Source: Erigeron canadensis
Taxonomy: Eukaryota > Streptophyta > Magnoliopsida > Asterales > Asteraceae
Length of the DNA: 64,000 nt
NCBI RefSeq assembly: GCF_010389155.1
Contig: NC_057764.1
Location: 43,222,275-43,286,274, forward strand
Reading direction: 5' to 3'
Both the position numbers and the translations under genes were made by a program. Of the stretch, positions 1-12,920 are shown in pieces. Within the stretch, counting starts at the first letter, position 1, and each line of letters starts with the position of its first letter. The notes beneath the pieces are model-generated. The model was not told the origin of the DNA. It did no database searches and was given only the letters and a program-made list of their open reading frames with translations.

Positions 1-2183
1 AACACTTTTGGGTGGTCAGGATCTATTTTTTCAGTTTTCACAAAAAAAAAAACAGTTTCCAAATGAACTATTTACATAAAAGTATGCATAACATGATACA
101 CAAAATGAACTTTAAGAAATGTATGAAAGAACAGATGGAAAGTATTGTTTATGTTTGTTTGTTTATTAAACGAATGACCATGAATCAACTTTCTGCTGAC
201 AGGTAATGAACAATCACCCCTGTTTTTTTTTTTTTTTAATTTATTTAATTTTGTTTGTTAAGAAAGAGTGTTGACAAAATAACAACATGCTTACACAGTT
301 ACACATTTGTATTGTAAGAGGCATTTCTGGTTACCACTGAGGTACTGAACGAAATGTAAAGAACATGTATGTCAAACCATATATGGACAACATGGTCTGT
401 ACTTGTTTATTTCAGTTTGTGTGCTTACCTCAAAAAGCAGTTTATTACTTTTTTTTTACTTAATAAACAGCTAGTGCAGTACAAGCGATGATTGTGAATT
501 TATCATTAGCTGTTACAAGCATGCCATATCAAACCCATAATTAATGAACTTAAATCAACTTGGAAGATGATGACTTTGATAAGAAATCTAGGATCAGTCA
601 TCAGGTCATATGTATATACATAATGAGGTCTTTGGCGTTTTTCATTATGATTGGTCCTTATGATGGCAAATTGAATTTCTGAGCACCTAATTTAATTCAA
701 TTAGATAGCGTAGAGTATGACAGAGAGCATATTGCCAAGTTATAATGTACATACACGCAGGTACACATATTGGCTAATATATAACTTTTCTGTATCACGG
801 TATAAGAAGCCCATTCCAGTAGGTAGCTCTTTTTGTTCAAATGAGCTAATAGATGCGTACGAAATTATGTTAAGAGCTAAATAATACGTTGTCTGTCATT
901 CGTTTCCCTTGGACTTGTCACTTACTAAGACGGTATAATCTGAGCCAACCACAGGTTCACAATTTCCATTTTACTCTCATGTGCTAACAAGCAAACACAG
1001 ACTTTCTATATCGTTAAAGCAGGGCCAGAAAATGCCGACTTTGGTTATATATATGGTCACTTTGCTCTGTAAATGCCATAGGAATCTCATAGAATATCAA
1101 GTTTTGTATATGGTTCTGTGAATTTATTTAGGTCGACTTTGCTTGAGTCAAAATGTATAGGGCTTTTTGTTTGGTTAAAGGTTAGCAGTCTATGAGGTGT
1201 GTTCATCAATGAAGAAAGCTTTGCTTTGACTATGTACAAAATCTTTTTTATGTTATCAATTAAATGCCTCAACTTGATTAAAAAAAAAAGGTATGGCCAA
1301 AAATTCAATACATATGCTCGAAATGGATTAATAGATGTTATTTTGTCTCTGATGGGTCAAATGTAAATTCTTGGCTAGATATAACACCGGGCAATGGATA
1401 AAAACTCAGTTCAAGGTGTATCCCAATGCCTATTACCTCATAAATTGTTACTAGTATATCTTAAGGAGCTAGATTGCTATCTCCTAATGGTGCACTACTG
1501 AAAGACCTTTAGTTGTGAATCAATTGTTGAGGAAGAGGCTCAGATGTAAAAAAGGATCTAACCGATTTTGAGGATTTCAGATGTTAAAACTTTTGAGTTT
1601 TCAATTTTTTGATAAAAAATAAAGTATATGTCTGCAAACTTCCTACCGAACTAGAGATACGAGGATCTTCAGAGTTTTTTAAGAACAACAACCAGGGCCT
1701 TGCTAATAAAACCATCAAATAAAAAAAATCTGGACAACAAACAGCCTACACAGCCCACATCAGGATACTGCTTGTATTGACCCGTTACCACTTACCAACC
1801 CACATATTTTTCCACCTCTAAAAGAAAGTGCAAATATTTGGTTTATTGCAGATTTATGATCACATTTTCATAGCTCCAGATATGTCTGGTTTAACTCTAT
1901 ACAGTACTGTAGTCCGTACTCTGTAGCGTCTGCGGTTTCTGAATGAACTTTCTTACTGGAAGTCTTTAAATAATTTAAGTTGGCATAATGATAATTGATG
2001 TGACGTGGTGCTTGTTTTGATCCATCCATAGTGCCTATTCTTTCTGAATGAACTTTCTTACTAGAATTATTGTTTGTGCCGGTAGAATTTGTAAGTCCCA
2101 AATTGTTAAACATATTAACTTTTAATTCGAATCGCTTCAATTAGCATTTCTGTTTCTGCGTTGATGCATACGCACTTCCTTTC
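1..2183. other. Intergenic stretch, no gene recognised
   Basis: AT-rich sequence with short open frames that show no family signature. A 20-base direct repeat (tctgaatgaactttcttact) occurs near 1938 and 2043. The right end, around 2170-2205, looks like a pyrimidine-rich intron end finishing in attgtag just before the small gene that follows, so part of this stretch may be its 5' UTR or intron. Confidence 0.5.
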
Positions 2184-2216
2184 TTGATTATTCTCTATAT
2201 TGTAGCTTACCTTTTC

Positions 2217-2486
2217 ATGAGAACAAAGAATAAGGAGAATATGGAAGAAGTGGCAGCTGTTGCTTCTACTCCCACTTCTGCCATTTCAGCTGCTTCAGTT
2301 GCTGTTGTGGGACCTGTGAAACAACGTGCACCGATACCATTAGATCAACAACTTGAGCTTTTTAAGTGGATATTGGAAGAGAAAAGGAAAATTAAGCCAA
2401 AGGACCCCGGGGAGAAAAAGAAAATCGATGAAGAAAAAGCCATTTTGAAACAATTCATCCGAGCGAAACCAGTCTCATCTTTGTAA
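2217..2486 (+). CDS. Small conserved plant protein of unknown function (89 aa)
   Basis: An intact reading frame of 89 residues. The first half is Ala/Ser/Thr/Val-rich and looks disordered. The second half is a compact, highly charged helical segment with PLDQQLELFKWILEEKRK, then KPKDPGEKKKIDEEKAILKQ and a short tail ending in SSL. From memory this C-terminal block matches a short plant-wide family of uncharacterised proteins; that is family recognition, not a search result. An acceptor-like attgtag ends at 2205, so translation probably starts at the ATG at 2217 after a 5' UTR intron. ATGs at 2184 and 2241 are alternatives. No membrane segment is needed once the start is 2217. Function unknown. 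Confidence 0.65.
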   Translation: MRTKNKENMEEVAAVASTPTSAISAASVAVVGPVKQRAPIPLDQQLELFKWILEEKRKIKPKDPGEKKKIDEEKAILKQFIRAKPVSSL

Positions 2487-2879
2487 TCATGGGTAGGTTC
2501 TGGCTCGTTTATGGTTAGTTGTACATTTAGTTTACCTTTTGATTTATGATGGGATGTTGGTATACTTGCATTGCTAGATTACCGGTTGGTTTTACTTGCC
2601 ATGGGTTTTACACTTGTAGGGCATGCGATCTATGACCCTTCACAAGTAAATAATGATAACGACAAACAGATAGGGTCAATTTTGAACATGTATGCTTTAA
2701 GTTTGTATCAACATCATGGTTACAAGCAAGTCGAGCTTTTGTTGAGTTATTTGAGCTTGATTGATCTTAATTTATTTGTTCAATCTAGACGGCCCTGTAT
2801 GGATACATATATTCAATTGCAGAAATGGAATTACTACTACACTTTGAGTCTTTCAGAAACCAACAAAGATTCATCTTGA

Positions 2880-4000
2880 AAGAAGATTAACAAACTTTGT
2901 AATTAACCCATAAAGTTGCATCTTTTTCTTCGAAATTTTTTGGATAACCGTTTGTATTGAAACACATGATAAATTGCAATTTGGATCCTGAAATTTAATT
3001 CTTCCATTTCACTTGTCATTTCTTAGTTCTATCCCTTCTTTTATTGCCCAAATGCTGAGAAACCAAATCATATCTTATCAGATTGTTGTCCATAAGAAAG
3101 ATTATTTGTTCAAGTCAAACTGTATCAACCTCTTAAACTGAGCTTGAGTTAAGCTTGCTCAGAATATTATTGTTTCCTATTACTATGTTTTTAGATATAT
3201 AAGCTCTAGAATTGATCTTGAATATGTCTTGAGCCGAGGTTGAACTTGCATCTGTTCTTGATAGTTTAAGCTGGTCATGTTGTGTAGAAACGCGACTTGT
3301 ATACGAGACATCGTGGAAAGAACCATTCATGTATTGCATATGTGTGCAAGTGTCAGATAATTTGTATCGATTGTGTTTTTGCCTTTAAAAACTATCGTGT
3401 TTGAAACAGACCCTTGATTTATGCAAGATGGCCATACATATGTAATTATAATTATTCAAAATACATAACAACCATCTTCCAGCTACAACAATATTAAACT
3501 AAACTCTTGATAAAGTATAAAGTTACTTCCATTAAGCAAATCGGTAGCAAAATGGGATCTGGGTATCTCATATAGAGTGGTTACAAATAATATCAATCTC
3601 CAGTTAAGAAAAACAATAATATATAGGGGTTCTAGCCAAAAGTTAGTCAAACCTAAAAAGTACTCGTATAATACATCAAAAAAGTTAACATGAACATCAT
3701 TCATTGCCAAGGATACTGATAGTTTAACAAGTTAAAGGTGTCCTTTGATTTGTCATATAGATTTGTCACCCCATTTTCATATAATCACTATTGCGCCAAT
3801 TTGTCAACCTTATTTAATGACCACCTTTATATTTAAATTCCTATTAAGATGGGCACTTTGATCATTTTTAACACAGAAAATATAATCAACTCCAGTTGAG
3901 GCTAATCCCACATCTTCTTCGACAAGCTACAAAATCGATGCTTGATTGTTTATGACATGTGAAAAGTGCGCTAAGTTTTGCGGCTTAATTATTATATATA
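2880..4000. other. Intergenic stretch, no gene recognised
   Basis: 3' flank of the small gene followed by AT-rich sequence. Short frames on both strands lack codon bias or known motifs. A (TA)n run near 3991-4006 leads into the palindromic element. Confidence 0.5.
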
Positions 4001-4384
4001 TATATAGGGGACAATCAAATAGGAACAGTTTTAAAATAAGAATGGTGAAAACAATTTAAAATCATCATTTTGATGCATTAAAAGTCCATAAAACTGACAT
4101 AGTGCATAACTAATTATCATTATTTAAGTGTTTAACAACACATTGATTCATTAAAATCGAAAAAATCACGTTTTTTGTTGGATGCATCATTTTGATGAAT
4201 ATGCATCCAAGATGGATGCACAAAACAAAAAACATGATTATTTCGATTTTGACGAATAAATGTATTTTTAAACATTTAAATAATGATAATTAGTTATGCA
4301 ATATGTTAGTTTTATGGACTTTTAATGCATTAAAATGATGTTTTTAAGGTGTTCTCACCGTTCTGAGTGTTACCCTATATATAT
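4001..4384. mobile_element. Long-armed palindromic (foldback) MITE
   Basis: The left half (about 4015-4190) and the right half (about 4205-4370) are near-perfect reverse complements, including shared blocks such as tgcattaaaagtccataaaa and taattatcattatttaa. The outer ends read tatatagggg and ccctatatat. The whole element can fold into one long hairpin. No coding capacity. A non-autonomous foldback or MITE-type insertion is the simplest reading; I cannot assign a superfamily from these ends alone. Confidence 0.75.
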
Positions 4385-4393
4385 GCCATGGGT

Positions 4394-4600
4394 CACTACT
4401 ACAAAACTGAAATTTTGGAACGTTTATTTGGAACGGTATAAATGAAAAATCGTTCCAATGTAAAAAGAAAATTTATTTGGAACGATGTTTAAACAAACCG
4501 TTACAAAATTTTACTTTAGGAACGAGTTTTATGTAAACCGTTACAAATAGAGTTACTTTGGTACGCGAAACTCCCTACAACCGTTCCAAAAGGATTTACA
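4394..4600 (+). mobile_element. CACTA (En/Spm-type) transposon end, left terminus only
   Basis: Begins with cactactacaaaa, a typical CACTA-superfamily terminus. It is followed by several subterminal copies of ggaacg / cgttcc / ccgttac in both orientations (about 4427-4590), the kind of short repeat array that transposase-binding regions of these elements carry. I did not find the matching reverse-complement terminus in the window, so this is a solo or truncated end. It starts 10 bp after the foldback element. Confidence 0.55.
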
Positions 4601-5375
4601 ACTTTCTAGAATTCTAGCAACTAATTGAAATTTACGTCGTTTATCTTTTATTTTTAAAAACTTGATATTCATTAATATATTTTAAACACATAATCCACAT
4701 AATTCAAAATTTTGTAGAAAGTTGTTTTCAATGTAATGAAAATCTTACCGGTAAGAAGTAAGATGCTCTAAGAAAATTTTATCTATAACATGTGGAACTT
4801 AAGACTTGTTTTCAATGTAACGAAAACATATTTCATTATTTCCGTGTAGTATTTGTACATATATCTTTTAGAATATGTTCTTTAATTAGGACTAAGATTG
4901 TGGACTCTAAATCTCATGATTATAATAGACTAAAAGACGTTCCAGATATACTTGTTAGTATCTACTATCCAGCTTTTGAGCTTTTGTGTGGTCTATAAAA
5001 CAATGTATATATTATTATTTATCATCAATAAACATTGTCTTTGATATATTTGTGACAAGAAAAAAAGCAGTAAAAGGTCCGCCGAATGGCTGAAATATGC
5101 GTTGATGATAAATGATTAAATTACGTGGGTGATGATGAATAAAATGTGTTGCCATTTAACTTTCTATAAATTATTCATTCTTTTAGTTATTTTATATGAT
5201 TTGATGAAGGAAAAATTATAATGAGACGGTCACATGATAGATTATAAAACCCCACCACCCATCATGTCTACGCGGGGACTTCTTCAACCTCTAAAAAAAA
5301 ATTTATTTTACTTTTATATAATTTTTTGCTTAACTATTTATATCACTTTAATTGTGTTTTTTCGTAAAAGTATAA
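4601..5375. other. Intergenic stretch, no gene recognised
   Basis: AT-rich sequence, possibly the degraded interior of the CACTA-type element at its left. No coding signature. Confidence 0.4.
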
Positions 5376-6100
5376 TCTCTATTATATTATAAAGCATTTG
5401 CTTCTGTTAAATTTTTCAACTTCCAACTTTTCAACTTTTTAATCACTCATTTTCTCTCATTAAATTTTAACCACTTATTTTTTCTCCTCCTCCATAAATC
5501 ATTTTATTTCTCTAATTCATTCAAAATCTTTTATCTCAAAAACCGTATATTGATAAATTATAAAAATTATATAGGTGTTCTTAAAATCTCATGCTCTTTT
5601 ATTAGAGAGGTCATTCGATATACTTTCAACGAATTTTTAAATCCGAAGGCGTAACCTGTACGGCTAAGGCATTTGACTATCACACTCTATGACCTATCAC
5701 CTCCTATGACTTATCACACTCTATGACCTATCATCTCCACAATCTCACCGCCGCAACGCCTGAATACTTTTTCTCGTAATAACATCAAATAAATAATAAC
5801 AGGTTCAAGTGTCACTTCATAGAAAGTAATGAGTTTGAACATTACGACACATATGCCCTAACTATCTCATTATATTATCTTTCGTCGAAAGTGTCTCAAT
5901 TTAACACAACGGTTCAAGAAAATAAAAATAGGTGTACGGTGTTTTTAGATTTTATGTTTGTAGAAGGTCAGAATTAGTACTGGTGGAGGTATGTAGTGAT
6001 ATAGGGTTGTCATGACATCTCCACGATATCTATAAAACTCCATATGTACTACTTTTTATATATACTTATCTAGTTTAAAAGGAGCTAGTAATCCAAACTG
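5376..6100 (+). mobile_element. Helitron-like 5' end and probable interior
   Basis: A|TCTCTATTATATTATAAAGC at 5375-5395 matches the usual plant Helitron 5' terminus (TC start, insertion after A). Inside, around 5670-5740, phrases such as tatcacactctatgacctat occur twice in tandem and ccgccgcaacgc follows, which resembles Helitron interiors. No clear 3' hairpin plus CTRR was located, so the right limit is a guess. Confidence 0.4.
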
Positions 6101-6400
6101 ACGTAATTCATTATTGTAGTTTAATTTTACGCTTTATTAATATAATGAAAAATCCTAGTTATTAGCTTGACTTGAGGATTAATGGGTACCAAATAGTACA
6201 TGAGATCATGAGGTTTCCGTCTAATTACTTTTTTTGAAAAATTCTATTGGAACAAGCACATTATAAGTGTTATTTTGAAACTTAAAAGAAATTTGAAATT
6301 GATTTTAATTTAACATTAATACGTGTTGGAGTTGAGTCAACAAATATTGTGTGGGAAAAAACATAACAATCGAATGAGTCATATTAAAATGGGTAGTACA

Positions 6401-6460
6401 CATGCTCTCGATCGATCATAGGCTCATATTGATTAGAGCATGCTCTCGATCGATCGATCA
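6401..6460. repeat. Two close copies of an 18-22 bp GATC-rich repeat
   Basis: catgctctcgatcgatca at 6401-6418 recurs with one extra gatc unit at 6439-6460. Short local duplication in otherwise non-coding DNA. Confidence 0.7.
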
Positions 6461-6607
6461 TATATAGGCCCATATTTCGGCATGCTCGCATAGAAGGACC
6501 ATACTATTTTAGTCTATTTATTTGAAAAAATGTAGTATTCTAAAGACATGAATTCAAGCGTTTGACTTCCTCTTTTTGTTTGTTCTGTTGATTTGCACTT
6601 AAAAATC

Positions 6608-7048
6608 CTAAAGCTTCAAGCAATAATGTTTTAGATACCGGTAAATATAAGCACGATATTTTTATGGTATTTTCACTATTCAATACCACTAGTACTCTGG
6701 TATTCATGGTATTTTCCGGTATTACCGTTCTGGTACTTCTGACATTTTATTTTATTTTTTAAAATTTTTTTGAATTTACTTTTATGATACTATAATGTTA
6801 TTTTTTGTTATTTGTAAACTTTAAAACTTATATTTTGTCATGAAATATCTATTTGGCTTTATTTTTTAGTGGATTATAATTGTACTTTAACTATTTTTGT
6901 TAACTTGTAACAAGTTTGTAGGACTTTTATTATAAAAAATAAATTAAATTAAAATAGTCGTACTGGCAGGTATTTACGATAATACTGATAATACCGGAAA
7001 AAAAATTATGACTAAAATACCGGTTTTAAAAACAATTGCTTAAAGAGT
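6608..7048. mobile_element. Possible hAT-like MITE with ataccgg-rich ends
   Basis: Imperfect inverted ends: the left end reads aagcaataatgttttagataccggta, and the right end, read as its reverse complement, starts aagcaattgtttttaaaaccgg. The interior repeats short ggtatt / taccgg phrases. A related fragment lies at 43710-43790. No convincing 8-bp target duplication was found, so limits and class are tentative. Confidence 0.35.
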
Positions 7049-7049
7049 C

Positions 7050-8440
7050 GTTTGTGGATGGAACATAGCTAGCCATAAGTCCATGACCCTAATTCATACA
7101 TACGAGTTTTAGGCTCTCCCTAAGTTTTTCCTTTCCTTTTCTTCTCACTCGTACTAGTACGTAGTTGATTAAATGATTGATTGTTGCTTGTAGCAAGTAT
7201 GCTAACATGGCTAGAGTACTGGATCGAATAAATTGCTACTTCATTGTATATATGCATATCGGGCCTAGCTACACGATTGGGTGTACATGTTGAGAGAGAT
7301 ATACAAGGGAAAACAACTTTTGCAATGTACAAAGATTGATGTGGGTTTTTAAGTCGATCTGGAGAAACAATGTACATCTGAATGTACGTTCATAACAAAA
7401 AACAAAATTAAGTTAGATATAATCACATGTAACTGAAATTATGACATCTTTATGAACATTATCGATCATAGGTGTACTGGCCTAGCGTGTAGGTCTTAGA
7501 AATTTTTTTTTCTTTCGAGTTCCTTTTATAGTTAAACTAATTAAATTCATAATCTATCATGGCGACGTGGGTTTCTTCAGACCCTTTCAATGTAATATAT
7601 ATATAAAACCTTTCCTTATTTTATGACAAACAAGTTTTTATTTAAAATGTTAATTAAACACGATCAAGTAGTGTAATAATTGAACTGTACATCATTAATT
7701 GACATTGCTGAAAAGTTTGTTTAGTAAGTCAATAATTCGTTCATTAGAAAACATTGAATCTGTAGAAATATATAGATCAATTTGTGAAGTCAATTTTCCG
7801 CATATAATATATTTGTTAGATTTTACTCGCATGTACGTAATACATATATAAGGGGAAAAGTAGTGCAAAGAGGTGATCGAGTGATCTAGAGCATGCTATA
7901 TTCACTGCTTGCGTGTAGTGACAAAGTTAGAATTTTAGATATTTGGGTGGCCGAATAGTTTACAAGATTTTCTTTTTTTGAACATTGAATATATAGTTTA
8001 CAAGATAGTACAGGTGCATAGAATAGACCAATAACTTTAAATGAGTTATAGGTGACCATATAAGATCCCAAATATATGTTTAGTTGAGTGACCAAAATAT
8101 GACCAATAAATTCTAAATTACACTAATTTATAAAAATAACAATATAGATATAGAGTTCAGGCAGTCAGGCTTTGCTCGTGTGTACAATCGAGTCTACGTA
8201 TGTAAATTAACTTAAGATTAAGCAGTGTGGTGGCCGGACGGTGAATTAATTAATTAATATTCGATCTGGTGTTTAATCTTAGGTATTTAGGATAGTTTAA
8301 AAATAAGTTTAACATACTATACGTTATAAAAAAAAACATACTAGTAGTATTAATTTATCATTATCATTAATGATTGATAAATAAAAATATCTAAGTTGAA
8401 ATCAAGGTATTATGTGAGGAGTCAGCAATTGTGTAGTACG
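7050..8440. other. Intergenic stretch upstream of the CYP90D1-type gene
   Basis: AT-rich, with no coding region that I can support on either strand. Probably includes distal promoter of the P450 gene. Confidence 0.5.
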
Positions 8441-8444
8441 CGTG

Positions 8445-8450
8445 CACACG
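8445..8450 (-). promoter_or_regulatory. BZR1/BRRE-type core (CGTGTG on the minus strand)
   Basis: cacacg on + equals CGTGTG on -, the CGTG(T/C)G core bound by BZR1. It lies in a dense acgcgtgcacacgtacgtgc cluster about 155 bp upstream of the P450 start codon. Known biology: BZR1 represses several brassinosteroid biosynthesis genes through such sites. That it acts here is inference. Confidence 0.45.
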
Positions 8451-8601
8451 TACGTGCATAAATTTTCATGCCACTTCCAATAATATTTAAACACCAACCA
8501 TACATACATAACCATATTACTCTATTATTCAACCGGCCGGCCAAAAGAAAGAAACAAAATTACACAAAACCATTTCATTAATTAATTCATATATTTATAT
8601 T

Positions 8602-11600
8602 ATGGACTTCATTTTCAACTCCTCCTTCCTCCTATCAACCACCACCACCACGACGACAGTCTTCCTAATTATTTCTGGCCTGATACTCATCTTTTTGACC
8701 TTCATTTTCATCAACAACTGCCTGTTGTTATGGAAATCGTCGACGTCAACGATGACGGTAGTGGCTAAAAATGTAATTCACGGAACTATGGGATGGCCTT
8801 TCATTGGCGAAACCCTAGATTTCATATCATGTGGTTACACTGACCGTCCTCAATCGTTCATGGAAAAACGTCGTCTTTTGTAAGTCGATCATGCTACTTA
8901 CATTTGGTTAAAATTCTTGAAGATCGATGTTCATATCTATTTATGTTTCATGCTTAATTTAATTATATATGTGTTATGAACTCTATAAGATCTTATCTTG
9001 AATCTCTTCAAACAATTTGTAACATTAATTTCTTCATAATTCATTAAAGATAATTACTAATTTGATAAGTTCAAAATTAAGGTTTATATATATGATGATT
9101 TGGCAATTGGCCGGCATGACATGCAATACAAAAACTATTATTAATACGGGAAGTGATATATAAATGTACTAACATTATTAGCCATCTATAACAAATGTAC
9201 ATGTTTTACATCACAATTTACAACTGCGTAAAACATTATATATGGACAACAAATAATTGTTGTAGCTATATCATTTCCCTATTAATATAGGGTAATGACG
9301 TCTTAATTTTGATTCATGCACGTTATTATGAAATTTTTTTTTTTTTTTTTTATGTTAATTAGGTATGGGAAGGTGTTCAAGTCTCATTTGTTTGGTAGCC
9401 CAACAATAGTATCAACCGATGCAGAAGTGAGTAGAATCGTCTTACAAAGCGATGCCAACAGTTTCGTCCCATCGTATCCGAAATCGTTAACAGAGTTGAT
9501 GGGAGAATCGTCGATTTTGCTAATAAACGGAAGCTTTCACCGGAGAATTCATGGGCTTATCGGTGCCTTTTTCAAGTCTCCATATCTTAAAGCTCAAGTT
9601 ACTTGTAATATGAGAAAGTTGCTACTTGAATCCATGGCTACTTGGAAAGAAGACTCTCCTATTTACATTCAAGATGAAACTAAACATGTATGTTTTCAAT
9701 TGATCCCTTTAATTTCATTATTTCTTAATTAAATTTTGATTTCGTTATTAAAGACCTAGCTAATTAAGATAACACAATTTTTTTCCCACAAAAATCTTGC
9801 TTTTGTTTTCTTTTTCATATAAACAAGAGTTTGAAAGAATATATATGTACTCCTATATATACATACAGTAGTTGATGAATTTTAAGGATCGAGGAATATT
9901 TTGCCCACCTTTTATATATATATATATATTTCTTTTGTATATATATATATGGTCAACTGTACTGTATTTCTCCAGGAATACTAAATTAATTTACTGTAAT
10001 AGATTAATATATATATATATATTGCTTGACAATTAAATAAACGTATAGTATCATCTTTAATTTCTTATCAACATTTTATAGTAGCTAGTAGCATATGATC
10101 ATGATTCATGATGGCAATATTAACATACGTTACTTTATGAATCATCATTTTTTATAATAAATATATCTTTAATTAGTTTACTAGATGGTGTATATTTTGT
10201 ATTATTCACCCGCCATTTACGTCTTTATGCATACATACAATTATATAACCACCTAACAAAAGTTTTTGCCAAACTTCTTCCATTTCTGTTTTATTTTATA
10301 CATTAACTTTTTGCTTAATTAACAAATCATCCTGAAACACGTTATTTGACCATGTTTAATTACGTACTGTCATGATTAATGATCTTAATTTTTTCAAATA
10401 GTAAATTATGATATTATCATTGATGCTACCTTTTATTCAAAATTTTCACACTAGCTTGTTTGGATTCTAATTTGTCAATAGATATTTATCCAAACTTGCT
10501 TAAGTGAAAGTAGATAGATGCATCTACAAACTATGTTGCTTCTTAATTAAAGTTTTTCTATTTTTAACAATTTTATTTTCATTAATAATCTAACAAGTAC
10601 GTTGCTAGAAAATAATAAGTACAAGTTACAATTACATATATAATCAAAATCAAATCAAACTTTAAGCTAGTATAGTTAACACTTCAATGATTCAAAGTAA
10701 TTAGTAAAAGAAAATCTGTATTGTTCTAGCTAGATTTAATTTAAGTTTTCCTCGCATACAAACAAACAGTTCCCCTAGCTAGTTTCTATGTATTGTAAAC
10801 AAAAATTGATTGCTGTCAACTATTTTGGACATTTGTGAGAAGAAAAGACCAAATTGCAAAACCAAAAAGTAGTTTGTTTGGGAAAAGGTATTTAAGCTAG
10901 CTAGCTAGTAGCAAAAGAACAAGTTACAAAAGTAAATGTAACTTTTGATTTTTCTCAACACTTTACATAGTATAAAGCGATAACAACCCTATATAGCTTG
11001 TTATTGGTTACATAATTATTAAGTTGAATTATTTTGTCTGTAAATATCACCACCATATGGTCCATGTTATTAATCATATGCTCCCTAGCTCTTTTAGATG
11101 TCACTATATCCAATTACTACAGTTAACTTTTTATGATATAATATCATGTGTTAGTTCATATTTGAATAGTTATGCTCATTAATTACAAATGGCCGGAGTA
11201 ACTTAATTAATTATATGGCTGATTTGATGTTCTTAATGACTTTTGATATATAAAATTTAGATTGCCTTTCAAGTACTTACCAAAGCTTTGATCGGTTTGG
11301 ATCCGGGAGAGGCTGAGATGGAGTTTTTGATGATTCAGTTTCAAAAATTCATCGCGGGTCTTATGTCATTACCCATAAATCTACCAGGAACTCAACTTCA
11401 TCGATCGTTACAAGCCAAGAAAGAAATGGTTAAACTAGTCCTAAAAGTTATAAGTGAAAGAAGGGTAAATAATGGTGATGACATTTCACATGATGAGGAA
11501 AATTCAAAGGATGTGGTTGATGTGTTGCTCAAGGATAAGAGTGAAAAGCTAACAGATGAGCTAATATCCGATAATATGATTGATTTGATGATTCCCGGAG

Positions 11601-12920
11601 AGGATTCTGTGCCGGTACTTATAACGTTAGCCATAAAATACTTATCGGATTGTCCCAAAGCTCTCAATCAACTTAAGGTATACATATATTTCCACATTTG
11701 CATCTTTAGTGTTATATCATGTCATGTTGTTGATAAATGTATATGATAAATGATACAAATTAATTAATTAAATTCATTGAGACAATGCTATGATCAATGA
11801 TTAGAGCTTGTATTTGGTATCTAAGTAGTCCACTTTTAGGAGCTGTGATATGATGATTATTATTTATGGCCATATAGTTAGTTCTCTCTAATCATGATAT
11901 ACATCCCACTTTGATAACTTAATGATGATCATTAGGAGGAGAATTTGGAATTGAAAAGACGTAAAGAAGACCTCGGAGATCCATTGTGTTGGGATGATTA
12001 CCTATCGTTGTTGCCATTTACACAAAGTGTAAGTTTTGCTCGATCGAGCTCCATAGCTAGCGTACTAATTAACAACTAATAATTAATGACAATTACTTGA
12101 ATATTATTCAGGTGATTACAGAAACCCTAAGATTGGGTAACATAATAATGGGGGTGATTAGAAAGGCTATGAAGGATGTGGAGATCAAAGGGTACCACAT
12201 ACCAAAAGGATGGTGTGTGTTAACTCATTTTAGATCAGTCCACCTTGATGAAAATTACCACGAGTCGCCACACCAGTTCGACCCTTGGAGATGGCAGGTA
12301 ATTAATTAGGCATTCCGTAATTAGTTTATTGATGATCAACGCCGTTAATAAGATATTATCACATGCATAAATCAAATTATTAGCGATAAGATCACACACC
12401 ATTGACAAATTAAATTAAAGCCATTCTTTATATATAATATATCTTGTGTGGTATACTTGAACAGGATAGGGACATGAGCAATGGTAGTAGCGCTGGGTTC
12501 ACACCTTTTGGGGGAGGGCTCAGGCTGTGTCCTGGCCTTGATCTGGCCAGGCTAGAAGCTTCCATATTCCTCCACCATTTTGTTACCAATTTCCGGTATA
12601 TATATTATATTAGTTATCAAAATTTATATTTTTTCCCCCCAATAATATAATTAATAGATAGACCATAATGTAATATATATTGTTGGTGTCAAGTGACAAT
12701 ATATATTTTGCCTATATATGTGTATGTATTAACTACATAGTAACATATGCATGCATATATAAGAATTTATATTGAAATGTGTCATGTAGATATCATTGAT
12801 ATGAGGTGAGTATGAATTGGAAATATATGCAGGTGGGTAGCTGAGGAGGACACCATAATCAATTTCCCAACAGTTAGAATGAAAAACAGAATGCCAATCT
12901 GGGTCAAAAAAGAGATTTAA
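8602..12920 (+). CDS. CYP90D1: CYP90D1-type cytochrome P450, brassinosteroid C-23 hydroxylase
   Basis: Seven exons join in one open frame of 505 residues: 8602-8879, 9363-9687, 11261-11677, 11936-12028, 12112-12297, 12465-12595, 12833-12920. All introns are GT-AG and all phases agree. The protein has an N-terminal membrane anchor (about residues 8-36), the oxygen-binding I-helix segment [10 protein letters not shown], the K-helix ETLR, a PERF-type FDPWRW, and the haem loop [11 protein letters not shown] with its Cys ligand. The block [11 protein letters not shown] and the segment [19 protein letters not shown] are characteristic of CYP90D. This ER enzyme hydroxylates C-23 of brassinosteroid precursors such as 3-epi-6-deoxocathasterone. 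Intron 2 (about 1.57 kb) is the largest and holds no recognisable insert. Length and all key residues are normal, so it looks functional. CYP90C1 is the closest alternative; the exon-by-exon match favours D1. Confidence 0.93.

Noticed and set aside
2571..2879. 102-codon open frame after the small conserved gene
   Set aside because: It lies in the likely 3' region, has no family motif, and its composition matches surrounding AT-rich DNA.
11398..11667. Minus-strand open frame of 89 codons
   Set aside because: Complete shadow of P450 exon 3, whose plus-strand identity is certain.
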